In this document: one piece after another, positions 12,301 to 17,435 of the stretch
How the letters are laid out: the number at the start of each line of letters is the position of its first letter
How positions within the stretch are numbered: position 1 is the stretch's first letter
NCBI GenBank assembly: GCA_017961265.1
Contig: JAGCXN010000045.1
Coordinates: forward strand, 1-48,196
Direction of reading: 5' to 3'
DNA: 48,196 nt
From: Bacteroidales bacterium
GTDB lineage: Bacteria; Bacteroidota; Bacteroidia; Bacteroidales; WCHB1-69
Notes under the pieces: generated by a model
The model's input: only the letters and a program-made list of their open reading frames with translations
What the model was told of the DNA's origin: nothing
Database searches by the model: none
Translations under genes and position numbers: made by a program

Positions 12301-14415
12301 GAGCTGCCAAGCGGTTTCGCTGCCGCCGTTGTTCCACTCAAGGGTAACGCCATGCGGTGTCTCATCGGAAGCCGTGAGGCCAGCGGGCGGCATACAGTTG
12401 GGTATTTCAGCGACATTGAGTGTGTAGTCATGGAAAACAGCCTCGAAGTTTGCTCCACTATAACAGGGAGCTTCATAGGAGTCAAAATATGTCCGTGCGC
12501 CACCGATACGCATCCGATAGTTGCCTAACGCCTGTACGGCTGGGATGTCGAAAGTGGCGGTGAGCGTAGTGGGGGAAGTCGCCTCGGACAAGTCGTTGTA
12601 AACCTGCTCGCCATCCTCAAAATTGAGGTCATTGTCCCAGTCAACCCAAATGATGGTCCGATAAGCATAACCTGTCACGTACGTAATTTCGATACTGGCA
12701 GTGGCACCGGCATAAACGGTACCCACCATGTCATGATAGTCACCGTAGTAGGGGGATGAGGTCGGATAGTTGGTGTTATTGACAGTGTTGCTTCCCGAGC
12801 CGAAGCTGACGGCGGTGATACCATCCCCATCAATGGAGCCTGGTGCCGGCTGGCAGTAGCCGGTGAAGAAGGAAGGTACATTGGCAGCATCAGACGTCTC
12901 GGAAGATGAACAGCGCGCCCTTACCTTGAAAGAGCCCAGTGGATAGCTGGTTTCGGCAGTGAGGCCGGTAATCGTCACCCCCGTAGTGGTGAGGTTGTCG
13001 ATAGTGCCGACTACATTCTCTGCGTCATCCAGGATTTCGTAGGTAGAGCTGCCACTGTTGTTGTCGGTCCAGCTGATGGAGACAGTGCTGTACGTCCATT
13101 CGTTAACGGAGATGTCGGTAGGAACGGCACAGGACGGGGCATCCTCAACGGAGATGTCGTCAATATTCAGTCGGAAAAGATCCGTACAGCCAAAATGCCG
13201 GAAAGCGATGTAGATGGTCTGACCCCGATAAGCGGCGAGGTTAATGATCTGATTTACATATTCACCTGTAGCAGTGTACATAGGCTGGGGATCTGACGTA
13301 TTGAAATCAGCAGGCGTGTTGCCGCTGGTGCTGACATAAACGCTATATGTTTCGTCAGGCCAGGAAGCATCCTGCCCTCTTTCCCACCATGAAAGTTGCA
13401 TATCACGGTCGCTGGGAAGTGTGAGAGCCGGCGACACCAGCCAGTTGTCCGGTGTTACGGCTCCTACACCATTTATATATGACTCAGACGTTATAGCAGC
13501 GGTACCACCGTGGACATGCATGTCAGCATTGGTCATAATTTGCCAGTTATTTCCGTCTCCATCGTCATCGATGAGTGTCCAGCATTCGATGTCGGAATCA
13601 CCGCCCTCGAAATCGGTTATATAGGGGAAGGAGGCAACAGCACCGCAGGCGGTTTTTGCCGTTTTAGTGGCCATATTCGATTCATCGCCCACGCCGCATA
13701 CAGCAACGACACCGAGCGTGTAACTGGTATTTCCACTCAGTCCTGTGAAAGTGTAGCTGTTGGTGTTCACCGTGGTTACATACGACCCGTTGAGGTAAAC
13801 CTTCCAAGAGGGTTCGCTACCGCCGGCCGTCCATGTCAGCGTGGCAGAACTTACCGTGATGCCGCTTACTGCCAAAGCCGTGGGCTTGGGGCAAGCCCCA
13901 GGGGCTTCAAAGGTGAAGTCATCAAGGAAAAGATAATAAGCATCCGTATACACATATTGGATGGCTATACGTTTGGTCCCTGCTGGCAGAGTAATCTGAT
14001 ATAATTGCCACGATGTGGAAGCTATTACGATGTCTCCATACGTAAATGTGCTCGGGTCGCTATTACTCTCATCGGTGGTGTAACCGACGTAGAATTGTTC
14101 GTCTCCATATTCATCGCTGTATTCTTCATAATAAAATGACAAGCTAACTCCACCTTCGGTACCTGTAAGCAACGGTGATACGATGTATCCAGGATTTTCA
14201 GAGTAGTTGAACGCGAAGAAGTGCGAACCTTCATAGGCGTAATCTCCATCTTCAATAATTCCAGAATAGCTGCTAGTAACTTGAGTTGTCCACCCGTCAG
14301 TGGATAGGTCACCGTCTTCGAAGCCGTAGCTATACGGCAAGGATTGTTGTGCATTTGCCGTGCCCAAGAGGCAGAGGGACAGAGCAAGTGTCAAAAAAAG
14401 ATAAACTTGTTTCAT
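1..14415 (-). CDS. Giant secreted FnIII/anchor-J adhesin-like protein (3' end outside window)
   Basis: I read the frame codon by codon from the ATG at 14415 to about 13.1 kb and from 13.1 kb to the left edge and saw no stop, giving at least 4805 residues. Residues 1-22 are a signal peptide ending ANA before QQ. Then: anchor-J/cleaved-adhesin domain (about 25-168), FnIII (170-255), a second anchor-J (258-425, with the typical DDDGDGNNW motif), FnIII, a GEVED-like domain (about 513-668, with VDWDNDLNFEDGE and YRMRIGG), more FnIII, four FnIII domains that appear split by an inserted anchor-J, an array of about 236-aa units (1648-3094), and 52-aa repeats from about 4684. Such proteins in Bacteroidales are normally exported by the T9SS and act at the surface in adhesion; that role is inferred, because the C-terminal sorting domain is not in view. 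The start is backed by the signal peptide and a promoter box 100 nt upstream. No Shine-Dalgarno is seen, which is usual in this phylum. Confidence 0.93.
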   Translation of the reverse strand, partial: MKQVYLFLTLALSLCLLGTANAQQSLPYSYGFEDGDLSTDGWTTQVTSSYSGIIEDGDYAYEGSHFFAFNYSENPGYIVSPLLTGTEGGVSLSFYYEEYSDEYGDEQFYVGYTTDESNSDPSTFTYGDIVIASTSWQLYQITLPAGTKRIAIQYVYTDAYYLFLDDFTFEAPGACPKPTALAVSGITVSSATLTWTAGGSEPSWKVYLNGSYVTTVNTNSYTFTGLSGNTSYTLGVVAVCGVGDESNMATKTAKTACGAVASFPYITDFEGGDSDIECWTLIDDDGDGNNWQIMTNADMHVHGGTAAITSESYINGVGAVTPDNWLVSPALTLPSDRDMQLSWWERGQDASWPDETYSVYVSTSGNTPADFNTSDPQPMYTATGEYVNQIINLAAYRGQTIYIAFRHFGCTDLFRLNIDDISVEDAPSCAVPTDISVNEWTYSTVSISWTDNNSGSSTYEILDDAENVVGTIDNLTTTGVTITGLTAETSYPLGSFKVRARCSSSETSDAANVPSFFTGYCQPAPGSIDGDGITAVSFGSGSNTVNNTNYPTSSPYYGDYHDMVGTVYAGATASIEITYVTGYAYRTIIWVDWDNDLNFEDGEQVYNDLSEATSPTTLTATFDIPAVQALGNYRMRIGGARTYFDSYEAPCYSGANFEAVFHDYTLNVAEIPNCMPPAGLTASDETPHGVTLEWNNGGSETAWQLYVSENNSAPASNIDESNVTNVTTHPFTIANGLDPETTYYAWVRANCTSSGNGYSDWVGPETFTTDIACPVPTAFAADHLTGHTADLTWTGTAESYTVKYRTAAYMTSDGLIEDFEGGTMPEGWTKEGSGTWSVGEGDYSTSTGAHGGDYNAKITHGNTGNETYLVTPNLDLSGKSGLNVNLWYINRAWSGDNDAFGIYYRVNGGEWNEIFATAEAHSTWTEVNEALPAGAYAANCQFGFKFTDAYGYGVGLDDIAIGTLTAVPAGAWQTANTATAPYQITGLDPETKYEAKVQGDCGSEGMSQETSSIFFTTDVACPAPTDLAAGIPGPTYVPLKWVENGTATDWQICINGDEMDLTEVNSSEVTIDGDTMFYQLTELVAGLNFSVKVRANCGGLDGTSAWSNTVDFITANACPTPVLDLAGITDITGHTANVSWTGFNENNSYVVSYRTKEYVDGLVEEFGTSVPTDWTKANTLLTDDVLNGTTALTLGSSSWSFGTNNGVFDNHARLNIYGSSCKSWLITPATTLGANPALSFDLALTYWSGTLGAPQTTGTDDRFVVLASNDDGTTWTILREWNNSGSPYVYNDIANTADGENVNINLSSYAGQSVKIAFYGESTTSNADNNLHIDNVAVGNDVPAGAWQTMNVSHPTTSALLSELDPETDYEVKVKGFCNGGAESNESDIVDFTTDVACPAPTALAYSNVTASSVDLSWTDNNASAWQVQVGSQTPIEVTENPYTLTGLTSASEYSVMVRAVCGGLDGNSEWSDQIIFSTACDAVTAFPWTENFNGLSVDASIPTCWNNDEGTTSVASSKWCHNTNTSGNGATSGTSHDGSNCVRFNSFSNANGNTNFLKSIPLSLPSSPAMQLSFWYKNPAGGDFSVYISTDGGTTHETALVTNLTGVADWTELDPISLSAYAGQEVVLVFKGTSNYANNDAYLYLDDVTVEESSLIVCEPAADVTVTPTTNTAVINWTNNNGLSATYTVKQGGTPLTSTAVNSYEITGLTDNTAYAAGTYTIVSNCDGTTSVDVPAFTTLCGAQSIPYTYDFETDDKLACWTPISGIIARFGGNSYSGSYRLNFRGSTDNMVALPTFNTPTNKLRLEFYTRPEVYYNLNCGNFAVGYMTDINDASTFVAIATYAYDDWTSDDYQEKVVDFTSAPADAIIAMRQFNCTDNFYWYVDDITVTEIPCLPAANVAVIPTSTNTAIISWTNNNGSSATFTVKKGVEVLTSIAVNSYEITGLTTATTYAAGTYTIVSNCDGTTSVDVPAFTTRCEAQEIPYTYDFETADKFTCWTPLSGKITRKTDYPNSGSYYLDFRGTTDNIVALPQFNVPTNTLRMEFYTRPENHSSFYCGNFAVGYMTEINDTSTFVAIETYAYNDWGSETYKKKTVDFIGAPANAIIALRHFNCANNWYWFVDDVTVIPRCKEPTVLTANNITSRSAVLGWTANSDETEWTVYYKKTTEGSYTEVPNVTTNPYTLTGLEAGTDYQFYVVANCSEYDNSEASEVSAFTTCSAIAALGYSENFDGYSVASSSNPTLHTLPPCWSYINGCTNNPYKLYPTIYSYNSTEHSTPNSVRFYSISASDPHPQYAILPEMTELAGKQITLQARGYNASSTFKIGTMSDPTDEGTFHTIFEQNGLTTDYQEFSYIIPATTDVYVAIMIDAATPSRTDNGVYIDDIAISEAPACLPAASVTVTPTANTAVISWTNNNGPSATYTVKQGGTTLTTTAVDSYEITGLTSHTTYAAGTYTIVSNCDGTTSVDVPEFTIECGIEAIPYTYGFETADEFACWTPISGTITRINGIPNSGSYRLDFRGTTDNMVALPTFNAPTNTLRVEFYTRPESYSYTNCGNFAVGYMTDINDASTFVAIATYAYNDWAASEYQKKTVDFIDAPADAIIAMRQFNCANNYYWYVDDVTVTESPSCLPAVNVAITPTANTAVISWTNNNGSSANYTVKDGETPLTTTAVNSYIIEGLTSNTTYAAGTYTIVSNCDGTTSVDVPAFTTECGIEAIPYTYDFETADKFRCWTPIAGVTILNSSSYAHNSTNSLMFAGNTSNMVALPTFNVPTNTLRLKFYTRPEVTDGNSGKFAVGYLTDINDASTFVSIATYNSTEMTDSYVKDSVDFTSAPADAIIALRQFDCSNIYYWYVDDITVTESPSCMHASNVTVAPTANTAVISWTNNNGSSATYTVKQGENVLTPTAVNSYTIEGLTSNTAYAAGTYTIVSNCDGTTSVDVPAFTTECGIEAIPYTYDFETADKFKCWTPIAGAEILNLSAYAHNSTYSLKFAGTTDNMVALPTFNAPTNTLRVEFYTRPEISHVRSGKFAVGYMTDINDASTFVAIETYNGTELTTDYVKKTVDFTSAPANAIIALRQFDCYTSYYWLVDDITVKVIPSCEVPTALTATNITSGSAVLGWTANNGETDWTVYYKQTSEGSYTEITGVTDTSYTLTGLDAFSSYLFYVVANCSPSDNSEASEVYAFTTSCEPITITTIENYTQGFEEYTGVAYSSTDGVIPDCWENPYSIGTNTTITPHVIGDDSYYYYGHAGSKALTFYGKGSNYVTLPKFTNALNELSVSFWMQQENASRGTLILGYITSEDVNYNTFQEIESYNGVSTMTQFTKYLNTLPAEAARLVFRWQQDGSPNYSCCIDDVEVELLSSCLPPTALTAGIPGPHSVTLTWTANSGETEWVLSLNEDPSYSEPAEGDPDVTVEGTTVSHTVTGLNPNTTYTFTISGHCPGSYSDPSNEVTITTADACPIPIFADDSISNITGHTADVAWGGFSENTDGYIVSYRTQAYVNGIYEEFGTTPSGWEKKTGLLSEVMGGTALTNSGNWYFETRNGVFNNHARINIWGAGVKYWLITPAINVEDGFALNFDLALTAYNGTLEAPETDGADDRFIVLVTTDDENTWAILREWNNSGSEYVYNDIAHTTTGENVNIDLSSYAGQSVRIAFYGESTVANADNNLHIDNVLCGMPVTAGAWQNVETTSTSATLTGLTAHTDYEVRVKGLCDENEESAWSDTVVFTTGTACPDPTALTASAITTNSATLSWTENGTATAWVIGCTVGSETSFIEATTNPFTLTGLTPATKYTVQVRANCNEEGTSFWSNVVVFTTACEDIASFPWTEDFEGFNDNTIPVCWDNSASTSPTIEGSNPEFIWGVYYHGSPSNKMLWMYNNMVQSGTALINSPIIALPSEGAYKLTFDYANHATCGDFTVKISTDNGTSFTDLQSFASDNSGERFDPGSFTEAEISLAAYAGESVILQFYAVADYDNGAIFVDNVAISEVPVPCDMPTNLAIDHAAPRSAEISWTNGGDETAWQLYYSTTGTAPAHDIDESLVTNANSNPFVLDGVLTPETEYFIWVRAICGGSDNHSGWSGPATFSTTEPCRTPVLETEGITAITAHTADVAWTGYGECSNYIVNYRTKAYVEGLEEHFNTSEHPEGWTFYRGLVDTIVTGTELVTIPSNWGWQTSTHGLGTYNLALNIYGRNDYWAITPEINLLPGSVCNFDLALTAYDGDGAAFGTCIDDRFVVLVYANDQWTILREWNNSGSEYIYNDIATAGENVSIDITSYIGQTVKFAFYGESTVPSNGDNDMHIDNLILGHPVAAGDWQTLNANTAEATITGLVPETEYEVRVMGDCGSDGTSGSSDTVTFTTTIPCVAPTALTAGVPGATSVDLSWTENGTATVWQLCMNGGEEYPITITENPYTFSGLAPHSTYRMKVRANCGGEDGVSDWSNEVTFTTACGTITSFPWAEDFETSAVNYPLNLYCWVNEHIAGDGSYVFNVYGDPTGTNSTHQLKLPDMAIGTMTKLMLPEMSIPTDNYYFFMDIYRSDYIYNELNYQYEGIRVYTSDDGEIEGATELAFIPRQYEVSNAVIPAEEEPGWYTYKLPLGHSGNTYIILRGENQYNTNIFIDNFVVQECNIPITTETRAICDAELPYTWNGVTFDEAGTQDAVLTAANGCDSVVTMTVIVNTPVHNATTVTACETYTWTDGNGETYTESGNYLHSHADANGCTQVDTLHLTINKPVHTAITVVECETYTWTDGNGTTYTESGTYTHSHTDANGCTQVDTLHLTINNPVHTATTVTACETYT
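1309..2127 (-). other. Split FnIII module D (anchor-J nested in FnIII)
   Basis: The FnIII half starting CRTPVLETEGIT runs to NYRTKAYVEG. An anchor-J domain follows (EEHFNTSEHPEGW to DNDMHIDNLILG). The FnIII then resumes at AAGDWQTLNANTAEATITGL and ends EVRVMGDC..FTT. The unit is 273 residues, against about 90 for a plain FnIII. The division into nested domains is inferred from sequence pattern. Confidence 0.7.
3202..4026 (-). other. Split FnIII module C (anchor-J nested in FnIII)
   Basis: The FnIII half CPIPIFADDSISNITGHTAD runs to SYRTQAYVNG. An anchor-J segment follows, ending NNLHIDNVLCG. The FnIII resumes at TAGAWQNVETTSTSATLTGL. The unit is 275 residues and very similar to module B, including an internal NNSGSEYVYNDIA segment. 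Confidence 0.7.
5134..9474 (-). repeat. Array of ~708-nt (236-aa) FnIII + anchor-J units inside the giant gene
   Basis: Five near-identical units run at about 8755-9474, 8044-8754, 6550-7260, 5842-6549 and 5134-5841, all in frame. Each holds an FnIII with NTAVISWTNNNG and SNCDGTTSVDVPAFTT, then a jelly roll with IPYTYDFETADKF..CWTPI, TLRVEFYTRPE, FAVGYMTDINDASTF and YWYVDDITVTE. A divergent FnIII + anchor-J unit at 7261-8043 interrupts them. Some stretches, for example around 5595-5650, 6301-6355, 7010-7070, 8506-8565 and 9217-9272, are almost identical in DNA, suggesting recent duplication or gene conversion. Confidence 0.9.
10225..11064 (-). other. Split FnIII module B (anchor-J nested in FnIII)
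   Basis: The FnIII half CPTPVLDLAGITDITGH runs to SYRTKEYVDG. The inserted anchor-J ends NNLHIDNVAVG. The FnIII resumes at PAGAWQTMNVSHPTTSALL and closes with EVKVKGFC. The unit is 280 residues. Confidence 0.7.
11356..12099 (-). other. Split FnIII module A (anchor-J nested in FnIII)
   Basis: The FnIII half CPVPTAFAADHLTGHTAD reaches YTVKYRTAAYM. The inserted anchor-J starts at LIEDFEGGTMPEGW and ends LDDIAIG. The FnIII resumes at PAGAWQTANTATAPYQITGL. At 248 residues it is the shortest of the four modules and lacks the NNSGS..YNDIA segment of B and C. Confidence 0.7.
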
Positions 14416-14513
14416 AATACTATAATTTTGATTAATAATTTGATTTCGGATTATATACAATAATTTGATTATTAAATATTTAAAAGTGATACAATAGACC
14501 TATTTAACGTAGG

Positions 14514-14521
14514 CAAATATA
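14514..14521 (-). promoter_or_regulatory. Bacteroidota -7 box for the giant gene
   Basis: The minus strand reads TATATTTG here, matching the consensus TAnnTTTG. It lies 99 nt upstream of the ATG at 14415, in an AT-rich stretch with no other gene. I see no convincing -33 element. Confidence 0.5.
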
Positions 14522-14598
14522 AACAAAAGGCTGTTAATATATTTTATTTTTTATCAACACAGCAGGGGTTTTTATCAACAACCGAAAAGCGTCCTTTT

Positions 14599-14788
14599 CT
14601 GCGCAAGGCCGCTTTTGGGTTCACAGCGAGGACGAGATTAAATATCTCTTCGCTGCTGCGGGCATCCTTGCAAGCAAAAAGACCTTGCTGCGCAAGGCCT
14701 TTTTGTTTTGGTGGGCGAGATTGCATATCTCTTCGCTGCCGCGGGCATCCTTGCAAGCAAAAAGGCCTTGCTGCGCAAGGCCTCTTTT
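14599..14788. repeat. 83-bp tandem repeat with internal hairpins
   Basis: Two copies, 14633-14705 and 14716-14788, are 83 nt apart and differ at few positions. A fragment of a third copy begins near 14599. Each copy holds ctcttcgctgc, gcgggcatccttgcaagc and a GC-rich hairpin (aggccttgc, loop tgc, gcaaggcct in the second copy). The hairpins are flanked by T-runs on both strands, so they may end transcription in either direction. No protein is credible here. Confidence 0.8.
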
Positions 14789-14846
14789 TTGTTCGCCGTC
14801 CACCTTTTGAACGCAAGCGTTCAACGGTGTTCTGCGAACAAAAAAG
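14784..14846. other. Extended inverted repeat (cruciform) next to tRNA-Ser
   Basis: The 13-nt arms cttttttgttcgc (14784-14796) and gcgaacaaaaaag (14834-14846) are perfect inverted repeats. Inside them sits a second hairpin with 8-nt arms, ttgaacgc (14807-14814) and gcgttcaa (14817-14824). It could be a double terminator, a structured RNA or a decayed small mobile element; the sequence alone does not decide. Confidence 0.65.
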
Positions 14847-14865
14847 GCAACGCTTGTGCGTTGCC
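14846..14865 (-). terminator. Terminator after tRNA-Ser
   Basis: A perfect 8-bp hairpin (ggcaacgc / gcgttgcc, loop 4) is followed on the minus strand by TTTTTT. It starts 10 nt past the tRNA 3' end. T-runs on the other side too make it potentially bidirectional. Confidence 0.75.
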
Positions 14866-14875
14866 TTTTTGCTTG

Positions 14876-14962
14876 CGGAGAGGGCGAGATTCGAACTCGC
14901 GGTAGGGTTACCCCTACGACAGTTTAGCAAACTGTTGGTTTCAGCCACTCACCCACCTCTCC
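14876..14962 (-). tRNA. tRNA-Ser (anticodon GCU)
   Basis: The minus strand reads GGAGAGG at the 5' end (14956-14962), pairing perfectly with CCTCTCC (14877-14883), with discriminator G at 14876. The anticodon stem-loop cagtttGCTaaactg places GCT at 14926-14928. The TTCGAAT T-loop and a long variable arm are present, as expected for a class II serine tRNA. Length is 87 nt and CCA is not encoded. It reads AGC/AGU codons. Confidence 0.95.
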
Positions 14963-14980
14963 TGACTGAAATTGAGGTTG

Positions 14981-14988
14981 CAAAAATA
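14981..14988 (-). promoter_or_regulatory. Promoter -7 box of tRNA-Ser
   Basis: The minus strand reads TATTTTTG (TAnnTTTG) 18 nt upstream of the tRNA 5' end. A TTG lies 19 nt further upstream, the spacing expected for the -33 element of Bacteroidota promoters. Between about 15013 and 15148 I see only AT-rich non-coding DNA. Confidence 0.65.
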
Positions 14989-15148
14989 CAATTTTTATCG
15001 GTTACTACAACGGTTTTTCTGAAATTTTTCTTTTCTTATTATGTTATTGTAAATCAATATATTTTTATGACAAATATAGTTGATCTATTTGAAGCGCGGG
15101 ACACAGCGTCTCTACAATTTTGGAAAACAAAAATAATTCAGACGCAAT

Positions 15149-15796
15149 TTAATATGAAAAATAGGGCGCACTTTTTTTGAAATGTCCTTTTTCCCAAATG
15201 AGATCCACCATTGCCCCACGGAGATATTTGTAAATGCGCTGGTATTCCGATTTTTCCAGTTCGTCAAGACATGTGAAGATGACCACGATGTCGTTGCCCG
15301 TCTGCGGTAACAGAAACTGCGTCTTCACCTCGAAGTCCTTGATGACGGTCTGCGGCGTGTAGTAGTTCTTCTCTAATTTCTTGCTGTCGAAAATATCCTC
15401 CAGTGTAAACTCCGGAATATATTCATTATCAGGTATTTCCCGCCAATCCTCGTGGGGAAGGAAGAACCGGATTTTGGAACCGCAACTATTGCCGCATCGT
15501 GTCTCACAAAGCGCCACCAAGAACTCCTTCTTGCCCAACTTCCACGCGCAGATTTCATACGTCACCTCCAACGGTGTGGTGATACGCAGGAAGCGCGCCC
15601 GCTTGTCGTAAATGTTCAGCTTGTACTGGTCGTACAGCGGAATCGTATTGCCCTTGTTGTCCATCATTTTTTGTCGAACAGTTTTAGGCACCTCCATCTC
15701 CTTTTCGGAAAAATGGAGCAGTATCTCACTTAGCGACTGCGCCGGTGCCACCGTCATAGCGGCGGCAACTATCAGTGTCATAAGAACTTTTTTCAT
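15149..15796 (-). CDS. Small exported protein, DUF3256-like
   Basis: This 215-residue protein has an N-terminal signal peptide (MKKVLMTLIVAAAMTVAPAQ). The rest has no membrane segment. The central part, ALCETRCGNSCGSKIRFF, followed by alternating hydrophobic strands and a C-terminal LIWEKGHF, recalls DUF3256, a Bacteroidales periplasmic family of unknown function; the match is from memory and tentative. The frame extends one codon upstream to a TTG at 15799, but the ATG at 15796 has AAAGGAG well spaced before it and begins MKK, so I chose it. The gene starts 6 nt after the stop of the OmpA-like gene and is probably the last gene of that operon. An envelope accessory role is inferred from this context only. 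Confidence 0.75.
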   Translation of the reverse strand: MKKVLMTLIVAAAMTVAPAQSLSEILLHFSEKEMEVPKTVRQKMMDNKGNTIPLYDQYKLNIYDKRARFLRITTPLEVTYEICAWKLGKKEFLVALCETRCGNSCGSKIRFFLPHEDWREIPDNEYIPEFTLEDIFDSKKLEKNYYTPQTVIKDFEVKTQFLLPQTGNDIVVIFTCLDELEKSEYQRIYKYLRGAMVDLIWEKGHFKKSAPYFSY

Positions 15797-15802
15797 CAAA
15801 AC

Positions 15803-17425
15803 TTACTCCTTTCTGCTTTCGTAGGTGGTGATTTGGATGCGCCGCTCTTTCGAGGCCGCAATGCTATAGACGGAGTTGCGGGTGTCGTTCACATTGTCGC
15901 TCACTTCCTTCTTCGCCATGGACGCACCCTCCGGCTCCCCAATGATTATGAGGCGGTTACGGGCTTTCCCGTTCAGGTACGGCATCAGTCGCCCGTGGTC
16001 GTACTCCTTGAGGTAATTGACAAAGGAAGCGATGCGCCGGGCCGACAAAGCTACGTTGTAATCCGCTTTGTGCAAAGGACTTGCAAACCCGCAAACCGTG
16101 ATAGAAACCGTATTGCCCGCCTCCAAGTCCGTGACCAACATCGTGGTCAGCTCCTCCAGTTTCCGGAAGCCCTGTTCCACTGAGTCGGTAAAGAACCTTT
16201 CGATTTTCTGGCGGGCGTTGTCAGCTGCCTCGCCGCGTAGCCCCTTGGCATACTCGGCTTTGTACGTCTCCTTCAGGGCAATGTAGTTGGCGAGCGTGGC
16301 GCGGTAGTTCTGTTTCGTGGTTGTGGCTGTGGTGCGCGGGTCAGGCTCGTCGTTGTGGAAATAGAGCGTGATGGGGAGCAACAGTCGCGCCCGCTCGCTC
16401 ACCGGCATGGTATCGCGGCTTACCGTGTCCTCCGTCTCTGTGGTGTCCTGTTCGTAACGCCAGTGGTAACGGAAGAGGTCGGTACAGCAGGTATCCCCGT
16501 CTTCGTCGGGATTCTTGGGACGGTTGGAGGCAAAGTAGCCGTCACCATCGTTCGGGTTAACTGTAAAATAGATGTCGTTGACCGTCGAATTGAGCGGCAC
16601 GCCGATGTTGGACGGGGTGCTCCACTTGCTGAGGGCTCCGTCGGCATAGAAGATGTCGTAACCACCGATGGTGGGGTGTGTGCCGTCGCTGCTGAAATAG
16701 AGCCGCCTGGATTTGGTGTCGTAGAACGGCGTCACCTCATTGTCGGGCGTGTTGATGGCGCTGCCTGCATTGACGGGATCCTCAAAACGGCCATCACGAT
16801 AGATGGAGTACCAGATATCGAGGTCGCCGAAACCGTGCGGTCGGTTGGAGACGAAATACATGACGCTGTAGCTGTCGCCATCCACCCAGTGCGGCTGTGT
16901 GGTGGTGGTGCCCGGCAGGTTGATACGGCGGTTGAGCATCTGCGGCTTCGACCAACGCCCGTTCTTGCCGTCCGATTTCCAAAGGGCGCATTGCAGCTGC
17001 TTGCCTGATTCCCTCTCACATCGCGTGAAGACCATCAGCGTCCGTTCCTTGTTGAAGGTGAAGTTGCAATTGTAGTATTTGTCATCGTTGATGACAGGCA
17101 GCGGCTGTGGTTTTGAATAGCCGCCAATGGTTAGATGACAGCTGTAAATCCTTGTGCTCCAAAACTGTTGGAAAATCTCCCCGTAATCCTCCTCGCTTTC
17201 GGGGCGCAGGGAAGAGAAATAGAAGGTGGAATCAGGCAGCAAAATGCCGTTGTATTCGGAGTAGGAGGTGTTGATTTCTATAGGCAGCAGCGTCACATCC
17301 ACGGGCATCGTGTCGTGCTTCAGAAATTCAATTTGAGCCTTGCGTACTTCGGCCTCCGCGCCGCTTTGGGCAAAGCACGCTAAGGAGGAGAGGAGAACCA
17401 GAAGTACAACAATTATCTTTTTCAT
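15803..17425 (-). CDS. PD40-repeat protein with C-terminal OmpA-like domain (PorE-like)
   Basis: The protein has 540 residues. MKKIIVVLLVLLSSLACFAQ is a signal peptide. The middle has WD40-like/PD40 blades (for example YYNCNFTFNKERTLMVFTR, YFVSNRPHGFGDLDIWYS, YFSSDGTHPTIGGYDIFY, YFASNRPKNPDEDGDTCC). The last third is an OmpA-like peptidoglycan-binding region, with ITVCGFASPLHKADYNVALS and RRIASFVNYL. P. gingivalis PorE and related T9SS proteins combine PD40 and OmpA domains, often beside PorP-like genes, and link outer-membrane complexes to the cell wall. This one lacks an obvious TPR region, so it is PorE-like rather than clearly PorE. The frame opens with TTG codons at 17431 and 17428; ATG 17425 followed by KK is the better start. 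It lies 10 nt after the RarA-PorP fusion and is probably co-transcribed. Confidence 0.82.
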   Translation of the reverse strand: MKKIIVVLLVLLSSLACFAQSGAEAEVRKAQIEFLKHDTMPVDVTLLPIEINTSYSEYNGILLPDSTFYFSSLRPESEEDYGEIFQQFWSTRIYSCHLTIGGYSKPQPLPVINDDKYYNCNFTFNKERTLMVFTRCERESGKQLQCALWKSDGKNGRWSKPQMLNRRINLPGTTTTQPHWVDGDSYSVMYFVSNRPHGFGDLDIWYSIYRDGRFEDPVNAGSAINTPDNEVTPFYDTKSRRLYFSSDGTHPTIGGYDIFYADGALSKWSTPSNIGVPLNSTVNDIYFTVNPNDGDGYFASNRPKNPDEDGDTCCTDLFRYHWRYEQDTTETEDTVSRDTMPVSERARLLLPITLYFHNDEPDPRTTATTTKQNYRATLANYIALKETYKAEYAKGLRGEAADNARQKIERFFTDSVEQGFRKLEELTTMLVTDLEAGNTVSITVCGFASPLHKADYNVALSARRIASFVNYLKEYDHGRLMPYLNGKARNRLIIIGEPEGASMAKKEVSDNVNDTRNSVYSIAASKERRIQITTYESRKE

Positions 17426-17435
17426 CAACAATAAG

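Noticed and set aside
14544-14948. Small frames across the 83-bp repeat and tRNA-Ser
   Set aside because: They read through a tRNA and hairpins, and their repeated RAKRPCCARPF-type sequence is an artefact of the DNA repeat.
14876-14962. tRNA-Ser as an integration site of a mobile element
   Set aside because: I found no integrase, transposase or second att-like copy of the tRNA end in the window; the nearby repeats alone do not show integration.
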